This document shows positions 1 to 7,144 of a DNA stretch of 9,545 nucleotides, one piece after another. The notes under the pieces were generated by a model that saw only the letters and a list, made by a program, of their open reading frames with translations, was not told where the DNA came from and ran no database searches. The stretch is from an uncultured Oscillospiraceae bacterium (GTDB lineage Bacteria; Bacillota_A; Clostridia; Oscillospirales; Oscillospiraceae): positions 1-9,545 of the forward strand of contig CAAGIU010000401.1 of NCBI GenBank assembly GCA_900770015.1, written 5' to 3'. Numbering within the stretch: the stretch's first letter is position 1; each line of letters opens with the position of its first letter. The position numbers and the translations under genes were made by a program.

Positions 1-1038
1 ATACTCGACGGGGTTGGCAACGGCCGTTTCACCGCGGACAAGATCGTAGGTAATGGTGTAAACCACGGGTTGCCACTTCGCGGTAAGGGTAACATTTCCT
101 GTGGAGCCGGCGGGAATGGAAACAGTACCGTCGGGTGTCTCGATTCCGGTCATTTCCCAACCCAGGAAGGAATAGCCCGTGCGGGTGGGTTCGCCGAAGA
201 AGATGTCTGCGCTTTCAATGTTGTAAGAGCCGGGGTTGGCAGGGTTATTCACGCCGCCGCTCAGCTCATAGGTGATGGTGTACTCCGTGGGCTGCCAGCA
301 GGCGTACAGCGTTGCGGCACCTGTGAGTCTATAGGTATCGAAGTCAACAGGTCTGCTGCCATCCGCTGTACGGGACCAGCCCGCAAATTCGTAGTGCTCG
401 CGCTGGGGAGCTTCGGGAACGTGCTGAAGCAGCATGCCCACATGCTCGATGGACATGGCGTAGGGTTCCTCCTGCTCGCCGTAGTTCAGCTCGTAGGACA
501 CAATGGCAATCTGGTTCCAGCGGGCGTAGAAGGTCACGCCGCCGGTGAGGGTATACTGGGTCGGATCCACCGGATCGCCGGAGCCGTCGGAGGTGAGATA
601 CCAGCCGTCGAAATCATAGCCATTGTAATTGGGGACAACGATTTCCAGAGCATTCTCGCCCAGCTTCCGGGTGGCATAGGTGAATCTGCTGTAATCGCTC
701 TGGTCGCCGGGGAAGACCAGCGCGGAATCGACAACTACCACAGTTTCGCCGTCGATTTCCGTGTTGTGGCGGCCGGTGACATATCTCGCCGGGCCCTTGG
801 CACCGCCGAAGTCCACGGTGACGTTGGCACGCCAGTCGGCGTACAGGGTGATGTTGTCGGTGACCTTCTGGGTAAAGTCGAAGGGTTCGCCCTCGCAGTC
901 GGCATTGTCATACCAGCCCGCAAACGTCAGGCCCTGGACATACGGATCGGAAGGTACATGGAAGCTGTCGCCATCCTTGGTGTCGATGCTGAGATAGGTT
1001 CCAAGCTCGCCGTAGTTGTACTGGTAATTCACCTGATA
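1..1038 (-). repeat. C-terminal tandem InlB B-type repeats in the giant protein
   Basis: Five repeat units are visible in the encoded protein: residues 1519-1587, 1590-1692, 1697-1766, 1771-1840, and a fifth starting at 1845 that is cut by the window edge. Each has an opening strand (YQVNYQ, VTVDFGG, IVSYELNYG, YTITYEL, YTITYDL), a central FAGWY, FDGWY, FAGWS or FLGWE motif, and closes with LYADW, FYARW, LYACW or LTAKW. The second unit is about 30 residues longer than the others. Family (Pfam Flg_new / InlB B-repeat) is assigned by motif recognition. Confidence 0.88.
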
Positions 1039-4000
1039 CTGGCGCACGCCGCTGATGATAACCTTGGTATCCCGGGACGGCATGTTGAAGCTCACCGTAT
1101 TGCCGTCAACGGTGTAATCCAGTCCTTCGGGCTCGGAGGTGACGCGCAGACCGTCATAGCCTTCCTTCAGTACGGCAGAAATGGTGACCTTTTCACCGGG
1201 AAGCATGGAGGTCAGTCTGGCAGGATCGAGGTTCACAAGATGCCAGGATTCAATGCCCTCGGGCGTATGGATGGTAAGCCTCTTGGCAAGGTCTTTCAGC
1301 GTCAGAACGACCTCGTTCTCCGCTTCACGGCCCGTAACGGTCAGGCCGCTGACAACGGCGGCGCCGCCGTTCAGGCGCATCATGATGGGACGCTCGGAAC
1401 CGTTGAACAGCGTGCGGTTGACGGTCAAAGACCAGCGGTTCGGTTCTCCTTCGACGGGGGTAAAGGTATTCAAAGCCGAGGAATTGCCGCCGATGACGGT
1501 GAACACGGCGTCCTTAGGCGCATCGGGAGCCTCAATGATGTAGGTGATTTTCCCGTTGAAACCGGAGAAACGGCTGACAAACAGGTTGTAGGTCAGGTTG
1601 AATTCCTTGGAGGATTTAAAGATATCAAAACGCACGGTATTGCTGTCGGGGGTCAGATAGCACAGATTACTGATGTGGGGAATACTGTACTGCACGGTGC
1701 GTCTGATTGGGTTGAGGGTGGGATCGAACCAGGACAGCTCCATATCCGCCAGCTCGGGGTACGTTGCCTTCGCTGCAGCGATCACGGCATCCAGATCAAT
1801 GGTGCCGGTGGCGCTGGGCTCCACGGGACAGCCCAGAACATGAGTGTTCTCCAGGGTGGTGGCCAAAACTGTGGCGTTGTCCCATTCGGCAGCCTCGATG
1901 CCCCAGGTATGGGCGCACCAGTCATACAGGTTGATGTCGATGTTGACGGTGGTGGTGGACATCTTGAATTCACGGGCGAAGGGAAAGACCTGCCGATGCT
2001 TCTTGATCAGCTCGGACTTGTTCTTATTCTGGTAGGTCAGAACCACATCGCACTCGAAGTCGGTCACCTTGTACTCAGCTGCGGCCATTTCATCCGCGTA
2101 AATTGCGCCGAGCTTGTAATCCGCACTGCCGTCGCCGACGATGATGACATTAATGCGGGGATCATCCGCAGAGACGGCTTCGCCGTTGATATAGACATTC
2201 TCCAGCGTCAGCTTCGCGGTGACATTGCCCTCCTGCAGATCCTCGAACAGCAGCTGGTTTTCCACGCAGGAGGCGTCCAGCATGTCGTAGGTCTTCATGG
2301 GGATATATGGTATGACAAAGCTCGTCCTGCCGTTGGCAAACTCCACGGCCTTTTCCCATATTGCATCCAGCTCATCGCGCTGGACGACACTCATGGTCAT
2401 ACCAATGGACTTGGAGTACAGCGGCCATCTGTCGGACCAGAGGGTCCAGGACTTCTCAACAGCGATGAAGAGAATCTCCACCTCCAGAACCAGCTCAATT
2501 TCCGCGTCTATGCCGACCTCCAGATATAGCGCGCCGGCATAATTGCCTCCGCCCGCCGACAAGGCATAGGTATACATAAACATACCCGCCAGCTCAACAT
2601 AGGCATAGATCGCGCCTCCGATGGAAACCGTTACGTTGTGAAGGAGCCTGACGTAAAGGGCGACGGAGATGCCCACACGCACGCCGATCTTACCAATCAG
2701 GTAGACTTCTGTGGTGACCTCGCTGGCCAGCTTTTCCTTATAGGAGCCGCCCTTGAATTTCTTGAAGTCGTAGCTGAAGCCGAGTCTCTGGCCATATTCC
2801 GCCGTAACGGTGACGCCGAAGGTGGCCACGCAAGCCGCCTGACCCTTCAGTTCGACATTGATGCCGACGGTGATAATGCCGTAGAAGGTGTACTTCAGAT
2901 TCTTCGTCAGGGGCACAGCAAACAGATCCTGATATTCCAGCTCAGCTCCAATCAGCTCCTGCATGGTATTCATCAGCGTATCGGCTGCTTTCTGATAATC
3001 GTAGTCCTCAACGGCGGTGCCATCCGCTTTGACGATCTCCTCCAGCGTGGTCTTCGCCTCGTCGAGGATGTCCATACCATCGCCGGTGGTCGCCGTGAGC
3101 TGCAGGCTCACGGTGGTCTTGGTCTTGAACAGAACGCCCAGATCGATCCAGAGGACTCCGCCGTCCACGTTGATATCCATGGTCAGCTGTTCCTCAAAGT
3201 ACAGATAGGGAGTCAGGGTGGCCAGCAGGCCCTGGGGACCGTACAGGGCAACCGTTAAGCCCACACCGATGCTGGCAGTGGCAGTACTGCCCTGGATAGA
3301 CACATGGATCTCCAGTTTGGGATCGCTGACATAGGGTACCAGCGCAGCCAGAGAATAGGTGTTTGCGCCGTACTTGTCGTCCAGCATCCGCTGGACATCC
3401 TCACTGGTCATGACAGCCACCATCATCTGGGCCTTCAGCTCATCGTTGGCAGCCAGCTGGCTGGCGATGGTTTTTTCGATCTGACCAATCTGCTCGTCGG
3501 TCAGATTCTCCTCGAGGTCCACTTCATCGGTGGTGTGGACATCCAGCTGGGTGATGTACTCCTCGGGGTCCGCATAGCGGAAGGTCACCTCACTGGTGCC
3601 GTCGTCATGGCTCTCCACAGACACAATTTCCGCAAAGAGCACGTAACCCGCCAGATCGCCGCCCTCCCAGGCGTCGACGGGGGTTTCATCCCGATTGATT
3701 TCGCCGTCGTAGAATACAACAATCTGCTCCGGCTGGAAATTGACCTCGCCGTTCATGACCAGCTTGCCGGGAATGACGTCACCCTGGGCGTCATGATCCT
3801 CGAGCACATTATAAACGGTGCCATCCTCGGAATAATCGGTTTTATACTCAACAGCTGTTTTGTTCACGGGGGTGTAATCGGTCACGTTATCCCACAGAGC
3901 GTAGGTCAGTCCCTCGGCAAACTCGACGACCTCGACCTGCTCGCGGAAGACGCTCACCGTCAGCGTATCGATATATTCCGGATATCCGGCAAACTGCACG

Positions 4001-5592
4001 CCGTTCTTAGCATACAGGGTAAAAGAGGTGCCGGGAGTGAAGCCCGCCTCGCAGTAAATTTCGGCGCCGGTCCCGGTTTCGCGCACGGCGATTTCAGGGG
4101 CCACCAGGCTGGTGCCAAATTCAACCGTGATGTTGTCCAGCGCTTCGGCTGCGGTCATGCCCTCAGGCAATACCAGTCCGATGGTCGCGGTGCCGTCGGG
4201 AAGCTCGAGCTCAGCGACGGTGCCGGGGTCTTCCCGCACCTCCTGCTCATAGGAGGAATACATGGCATAAAGGGTCATGCTCTCCTCAATGGGATCGGTA
4301 TATCTGAAGGCCGTGGTGCATTCCTCGTCAACGCACCAGCCGCCAAAGGAATAGCCTTCTTTGGCGGTGTACAGGCTTTCCACAGGCTTGGTCAGCAGAT
4401 ACTCACCCTTGGCAAACACCATGGGCTCCAGCTCACGGCCTCCGAAGGTTTCAAAGGTGACGATGGCTGCCTCGGATTCATCGATGAACCGGGCATACAG
4501 AGTCATCTCTCTGTCCACGGTATCCAGGCGGGACACGGGAGTGGTATATTCCGCATCCTCATACCATGCGGTGAAGATCTTGCCCTCCAGCGTGGTATTG
4601 GCCTTGGTGAAATCCAGCATACCACCGGGAGCGATCTGCTGAGTTTCAACAGGGCTGCCCTCGGTAACAAAGGATACAATCCATTTGTTCAGCACGAAAT
4701 CCACCTGCTCACCGGGCTGCAGCTTAACAACCTCGGCGTCGGGGCCGGTCACTTCGAAGGGCTCATCCGTTTCATTGACCACAGAGCCGGTGGCGCGAAC
4801 GGTCAGAGAGCCCACAGCCTCCTGCACACGAACCACGCCAAGCGCGCCGCTGCCCTCGATAAGTACTTCGTCGGCGCTCTTGACAATAACCTCGGGAAGC
4901 TCCGTGCCGGAATCCATATGGAGGTAGATTACGTCGGGCTCAGCTTCCTCGCCCGGCTTTCCTTCCTCCTTTACCGCAGTATCGCGGATATGTACACGGG
5001 TAATTTCGCACTCGCTCAGATCGACGCTGCTCGCAGCATTCAAGGTGAGCGCCTGAGCCTTGACAGCGGTCAGGGACAGCTGCTGGGCAGCCGCAACCGC
5101 CAGTCGCTCCGCCAGGAGTGTGGTGATCGAGAGATCATCGCCCAGAATGGCGATGTTGCTCAGATCCGTGACGCCCAGCAGGCTGTCAATGGCTGCCTGG
5201 GAATCGACCACAGCCGGGAATGCCGCTTCCATCAGATGAACATATTCATCCGCGGAAATAGCCGCCGCAGGGTCAATCTGCTCCGGTTCTTCGGGCAGAT
5301 ATCCGGCCTCTGCCAGGATTGCCAGATAGATGCTGTCATCCTCCAGGCTCAGATGGGTGATCCGATCCGAATACTCCTCCAGATCAATGTTTGCCGCGTC
5401 TTCGACAATAAAGCTCAGCATGCCGGCAATCTGCTTGCCCGCTTCCGCCCATGTGATTTCCTGTGCAAAGGAAAACACATCGCCTGATGACTTCCGCTCT
5501 CCGCCTGCTGCCTCAGCCAAACCGGTAAGGCTGATGTTGGCGAAAATGGCAATCACCAGGATCATCGAAATGATTCTTCTAAATGACTTCAT
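1..5592 (-). CDS. Giant secreted surface protein with InlB/Listeria-Bacteroides repeats (3' end outside window)
   Basis: One uninterrupted frame of 1864 codons runs from ATG 5592 to the left edge with no stop, so the C-terminus is missing. The N-terminus is a signal peptide: KSFRR, a hydrophobic core at about residues 7-22, and AEA at 26-28 as likely cleavage site. Residues 305-369 and 377-445 are two InlB B-type repeats (beta strand, then F-x-x-W or G-W, ending in LYARF or LYAMY). Residues about 759-1060 are a long beta-strand-rich region of unrecognised family. Residues about 1464-1514 look like a divergent InlB repeat (GEKVTISA to FNMPS). Repeats resume at 1519 and continue past the edge. 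This family is exported and often wall-anchored; any sorting signal would lie outside the window. The start at 5592 sits 9 bases after AGGAGG. It lies 39 bases after the small Cys gene, with no terminator between, so co-transcription is likely. Adhesion is a plausible role but is not shown by the sequence. Confidence 0.93.
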   Translation of the reverse strand, partial: MKSFRRIISMILVIAIFANISLTGLAEAAGGERKSSGDVFSFAQEITWAEAGKQIAGMLSFIVEDAANIDLEEYSDRITHLSLEDDSIYLAILAEAGYLPEEPEQIDPAAAISADEYVHLMEAAFPAVVDSQAAIDSLLGVTDLSNIAILGDDLSITTLLAERLAVAAAQQLSLTAVKAQALTLNAASSVDLSECEITRVHIRDTAVKEEGKPGEEAEPDVIYLHMDSGTELPEVIVKSADEVLIEGSGALGVVRVQEAVGSLTVRATGSVVNETDEPFEVTGPDAEVVKLQPGEQVDFVLNKWIVSFVTEGSPVETQQIAPGGMLDFTKANTTLEGKIFTAWYEDAEYTTPVSRLDTVDREMTLYARFIDESEAAIVTFETFGGRELEPMVFAKGEYLLTKPVESLYTAKEGYSFGGWCVDEECTTAFRYTDPIEESMTLYAMYSSYEQEVREDPGTVAELELPDGTATIGLVLPEGMTAAEALDNITVEFGTSLVAPEIAVRETGTGAEIYCEAGFTPGTSFTLYAKNGVQFAGYPEYIDTLTVSVFREQVEVVEFAEGLTYALWDNVTDYTPVNKTAVEYKTDYSEDGTVYNVLEDHDAQGDVIPGKLVMNGEVNFQPEQIVVFYDGEINRDETPVDAWEGGDLAGYVLFAEIVSVESHDDGTSEVTFRYADPEEYITQLDVHTTDEVDLEENLTDEQIGQIEKTIASQLAANDELKAQMMVAVMTSEDVQRMLDDKYGANTYSLAALVPYVSDPKLEIHVSIQGSTATASIGVGLTVALYGPQGLLATLTPYLYFEEQLTMDINVDGGVLWIDLGVLFKTKTTVSLQLTATTGDGMDILDEAKTTLEEIVKADGTAVEDYDYQKAADTLMNTMQELIGAELEYQDLFAVPLTKNLKYTFYGIITVGINVELKGQAACVATFGVTVTAEYGQRLGFSYDFKKFKGGSYKEKLASEVTTEVYLIGKIGVRVGISVALYVRLLHNVTVSIGGAIYAYVELAGMFMYTYALSAGGGNYAGALYLEVGIDAEIELVLEVEILFIAVEKSWTLWSDRWPLYSKSIGMTMSVVQRDELDAIWEKAVEFANGRTSFVIPYIPMKTYDMLDASCVENQLLFEDLQEGNVTAKLTLENVYINGEAVSADDPRINVIIVGDGSADYKLGAIYADEMAAAEYKVTDFECDVVLTYQNKNKSELIKKHRQVFPFAREFKMSTTTVNIDINLYDWCAHTWGIEAAEWDNATVLATTLENTHVLGCPVEPSATGTIDLDAVIAAAKATYPELADMELSWFDPTLNPIRRTVQYSIPHISNLCYLTPDSNTVRFDIFKSSKEFNLTYNLFVSRFSGFNGKITYIIEAPDAPKDAVFTVIGGNSSALNTFTPVEGEPNRWSLTVNRTLFNGSERPIMMRLNGGAAVVSGLTVTGREAENEVVLTLKDLAKRLTIHTPEGIESWHLVNLDPARLTSMLPGEKVTISAVLKEGYDGLRVTSEPEGLDYTVDGNTVSFNMPSRDTKVIISGVRQYQVNYQYNYGELGTYLSIDTKDGDSFHVPSDPYVQGLTFAGWYDNADCEGEPFDFTQKVTDNITLYADWRANVTVDFGGAKGPARYVTGRHNTEIDGETVVVVDSALVFPGDQSDYSRFTYATRKLGENALEIVVPNYNGYDFDGWYLTSDGSGDPVDPTQYTLTGGVTFYARWNQIAIVSYELNYGEQEEPYAMSIEHVGMLLQHVPEAPQREHYEFAGWSRTADGSRPVDFDTYRLTGAATLYACWQPTEYTITYELSGGVNNPANPGSYNIESADIFFGEPTRTGYSFLGWEMTGIETPDGTVSIPAGSTGNVTLTAKWQPVVYTITYDLVRGETAVANPVEY
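2413..3318 (-). other. Beta-strand-rich middle region of the giant protein, family not recognised
   Basis: Residues about 759-1060 show many alternating hydrophobic/polar stretches typical of amphipathic beta strands, for example LEIHVSIQG, YTFYGIITVGINVELKG, IGVRVGISVALYV, VTVSIGGAIYAYVEL and IELVLEVEILFIAVE. They are interrupted by a charged, probably helical segment at about 840-885. No continuous 20-residue hydrophobic helix is evident. I do not recognise a named family; it could be a beta-sandwich, a beta-solenoid or a barrel-like fold. Confidence 0.5.
4258..4680 (-). repeat. N-terminal pair of InlB B-type repeats in the giant protein
   Basis: Residues 305-369 and 377-445 of the giant protein form two adjacent repeat units. 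The first opens with IVSFVTEG and closes with MTLYARF; the second opens with IVTFETFGG, has FGGWC in the middle and closes with MTLYAMY. They are separated by more than 1000 residues from the C-terminal array, so the protein has two repeat blocks around a different middle. Confidence 0.85.
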
Positions 5593-5598
5593 TTTTCT

Positions 5599-5607
5599 CA
5601 TCCTCCT
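5599..5607 (-). promoter_or_regulatory. Ribosome binding site deciding the giant gene's start
   Basis: AGGAGG (5602-5607) is followed directly by an in-frame ATG (5601-5599) and, 9 bases further, by a second in-frame ATG (5592-5590). The first ATG has no spacer and cannot be used efficiently, so the second, at a normal distance, is chosen. The alternative would only add MRK to the signal peptide. Confidence 0.85.
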
Positions 5608-5612
5608 GCTGT

Positions 5613-5625
5613 CAACTATCGGTTG
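5613..5625. promoter_or_regulatory. Dyad element CAACTATCGGTTG before the giant gene
   Basis: The element has outer arms TCAAC and GTTGA (5612-5626) and lies in the 39-base gap between the small Cys gene and the giant gene, just upstream of the latter's ribosome binding site. It matches 12 of 13 positions of the element at 6029-6041 upstream of the small Cys gene. A regulator-binding site is the simplest reading, with the adjacent LuxR-type protein the first candidate; an RNA-level role is also possible since it should be transcribed. Confidence 0.4.
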
Positions 5626-5631
5626 ATTCCG

Positions 5632-5943
5632 TCATTTTTCAAAATTAAATGCTATGGGGGATGCTCTGCTACGCAATCCCTCATGGAAACAGACACCTAT
5701 GATGTCCTTCGGTTCCTCTTTGATAAGATAGGGGCATGAGCCGCAATCGTCGTAGTCTCCTGCGGCATAGGGACAGCTGTCACTGACGACGCTCTTCCAG
5801 GGTCTGCCGTTGGGTGTGAACCGTGGCTCTGTCTCAAATTCAGGAAACTGTCCGATGAAGATCTTCGCGTCCTCATCATAAAGGTAGGGCACTGTGAGCA
5901 GATCGTCGTCAATATGAAAGGTCTTCCATTGTTCTCTTTGCAT
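5632..5943 (-). CDS. Small cysteine-containing protein (103 residues), function unknown
   Basis: Starts at ATG 5943, preceded by AGGAGG at 7 bases, and ends in TGA at 5632-5634. It is acidic, with no signal peptide or membrane segment, so it is probably cytoplasmic. The N-terminal half is rich in aromatic and acidic residues (FHIDDD, PYLYDED). The C-terminal half has four cysteines, C57, C67, C70 and C85, with C57 and C70 each in a CPY sequence and C67-G-S-C70 forming a CxxC; H87 follows C85. This could bind a metal or Fe-S centre, or be redox-active; the sequence does not decide. It lies 39 bases upstream of the giant surface gene, with no terminator between, and downstream of the LuxR-type regulator, so it may share the regulation of the giant gene. 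I do not recognise a named family. Confidence 0.82.
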   Translation of the reverse strand: MQREQWKTFHIDDDLLTVPYLYDEDAKIFIGQFPEFETEPRFTPNGRPWKSVVSDSCPYAAGDYDDCGSCPYLIKEEPKDIIGVCFHEGLRSRASPIAFNFEK

Positions 5944-5972
5944 CAGACTGCCTCCTTTTCCATAATAGTATT

Positions 5973-6001
5973 ATTATACAGGTCATACAGGCATTTGCAC
6001 A
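5973..6001 (-). promoter_or_regulatory. Candidate promoter of the small Cys / giant surface gene unit
   Basis: A perfect -10 box TATAAT lies at 5978-5973, giving a leader of about 23 bases before the ATG at 5943. At 17 bases spacing the -35 position (6001-5996) reads TGTGCA, a poor match to TTGACA. A good -10 with a weak -35 is typical of promoters that need an activator. The dyad at 6028-6042 is centred near -69 from the inferred start of transcription. Confidence 0.45.
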
Positions 6002-6027
6002 GAGTAGTTTTTGGGCAATTTTTACTT

Positions 6028-6042
6028 GCAACCATCGGTTGC
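6028..6042. promoter_or_regulatory. Perfect dyad GCAACC-ATC-GGTTGC upstream of the small Cys gene
   Basis: Six-base arms around a three-base centre form a perfect inverted repeat in the gap between the LuxR-type gene and the small Cys gene. Its core CAACCATCGGTTG (6029-6041) recurs with one change at 5613-5625. LuxR-type proteins bind dyad sites, and the position fits an activator site upstream of the weak promoter at 5973-6001. Binding by the neighbouring regulator is inference. Confidence 0.5.
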
Positions 6043-6057
6043 GTCCGAAGAATCCAA

Positions 6058-6086
6058 CAAATCCGTTTTCTTGATGCACGGATTTG
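6058..6086 (-). repeat. Inverted repeat (8-base arms) after the LuxR-type gene
   Basis: Arms CAAATCCG (6058-6065) and CGGATTTG (6079-6086) are perfectly complementary around a 13-base loop, 15 bases after the stop of the LuxR-type gene. No T-run follows on the minus strand, so it does not look like a standard intrinsic terminator. It may protect the 3' end of the regulator mRNA, slow readthrough into the next genes, or be a protein site. Confidence 0.4.
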
Positions 6087-6100
6087 CTGAGCATTATCTT

Positions 6101-7144
6101 TCAGGTGAGCATGAATCGTCCCAGTTCCCTCCTGCTGGAGATTCCCAGCTTCTGATAAATGATCTGGATGGTATTCGTAATGGTGCGCGGGGACAGAGCC
6201 ATGTACGCGGCAATTTCCTTGGCTGTCCATCCGCGGTTATACAGCATGGCGATGGAGAATTCTGTGGTGGTCAGGTTATCGGCCACCTCCTCTTTGGAAA
6301 TCAGGCGGTGGATTTTGCGCCACCCTGAACTGAAGGAATAGGTAATGGCTATGATGCTTTCGTATGTTTCCGGATGGTCCTTCTGGAAAAAGCGTTCGAT
6401 CATGCCCTGCAGAAGACCGTGATGCTCGCCGAACGGCTCGATCAAACCATCAGGCTGTGCAAGAGCCCATGCCTGTTCGATGTACTGCCTTGCCTCATTC
6501 ACGCGTCTGAGGCTCATCAGGTTCATGACAATCACAAGATGCGTATAAATCGCGGCCACAGGGTATATCTGCGGATGCATGGCCAGTGCCAGCTCCGCTA
6601 TGGCCAGGGAGCCGTCGTAGTTTTTCTCCAGATACATCTTATGTGCCAGCATATAGCACGCCCACAGCTTCATACCGTCCGGCAGACAAGAAATGTATCG
6701 CTTCAGATCCACATCAACGGTCATGGGCAGGTGAAGCAGCACCGAGGACGCCGTGACCGCAAACGCGCCGACGGCATGCACCGCAGGCGAGGATTCCCTC
6801 TTGAGATCGTTCTGCAAATCCGTCTGCATCTGTTCGAAGGCGCACATGGCCTCCTGGATGTACCCTCTGGTGAAGCAGGCAAAGAACCTCACAAGGTTGG
6901 CTGAATAGCGCAGTTCAGGATCACTACAGTTCTGATAGGGTTCCATTGCCTTTGCTGCCAGATCCGCCTGGCCGCTGTAATAATAATACTCACCCCAGGC
7001 GATAGCCCTGACGTCCTCGTCCGGGATCATCTCAATGAATTCGCGGCACTTTCCCACGGGATAGGCACTGTTCATGATGGGCATGGCAGTACGGACGGTT
7101 GCGCCCGGGCAGTCTGCCACATGATGGGCCGATTCATAATTCAC
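6101..7144 (-). CDS. LuxR-type HTH transcriptional regulator with helical (TPR/MalT-like) N-terminal region
   Basis: A 347-residue protein. The C-terminal 58 residues (290-347) are a LuxR/GerE DNA-binding domain: LTTTEFSIAMLYNRG, then TAKEIAAYMALSPRTI as the helix-turn-helix, then KLGISSRREL. Residues about 25-280 are alpha-helical with paired-helix character (AIAWGEYYYYSGQADLAAKA, YLEKNYDGSLAIAELAL), like the TPR-type sensor part of MalT-family regulators. The ATPase domain of full MalT proteins is absent, as is a response-regulator receiver domain, so no phosphorylation site is seen. The start is GTG 7144, preceded by AAGGGGAGG at 7 bases; it overlaps the TetR stop by four bases (GTGA), which implies translational coupling. 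As the last regulator before the small Cys and surface genes, it is the likely activator of that unit (inference). The ligand is unknown. Confidence 0.9.
   Translation of the reverse strand: MNYESAHHVADCPGATVRTAMPIMNSAYPVGKCREFIEMIPDEDVRAIAWGEYYYYSGQADLAAKAMEPYQNCSDPELRYSANLVRFFACFTRGYIQEAMCAFEQMQTDLQNDLKRESSPAVHAVGAFAVTASSVLLHLPMTVDVDLKRYISCLPDGMKLWACYMLAHKMYLEKNYDGSLAIAELALAMHPQIYPVAAIYTHLVIVMNLMSLRRVNEARQYIEQAWALAQPDGLIEPFGEHHGLLQGMIERFFQKDHPETYESIIAITYSFSSGWRKIHRLISKEEVADNLTTTEFSIAMLYNRGWTAKEIAAYMALSPRTITNTIQIIYQKLGISSRRELGRFMLT

Noticed and set aside
261..2359. Several short minus-strand frames inside the giant gene
   Set aside because: They are out of frame with the repeat-containing protein and low-complexity in composition (Ser, Pro, Thr rich).
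70..2529. Long plus-strand open frame of 819 codons
   Set aside because: It is the codon-register mirror of the giant minus-strand gene, has no ribosome binding site or recognisable domain, and the minus strand shows a signal peptide and clear repeats.
2638..5487. Plus-strand open frames 2638-3258 and 3304-5487
   Set aside because: Same mirror effect from avoidance of TTA, CTA and TCA codons in the giant gene; protein composition shows no recognisable family.
5610..5615. TTGACA on the minus strand as a -35 box for the giant gene
   Set aside because: The -10 position would fall on the start codon region, which reads ATGAAG, not a -10 box.
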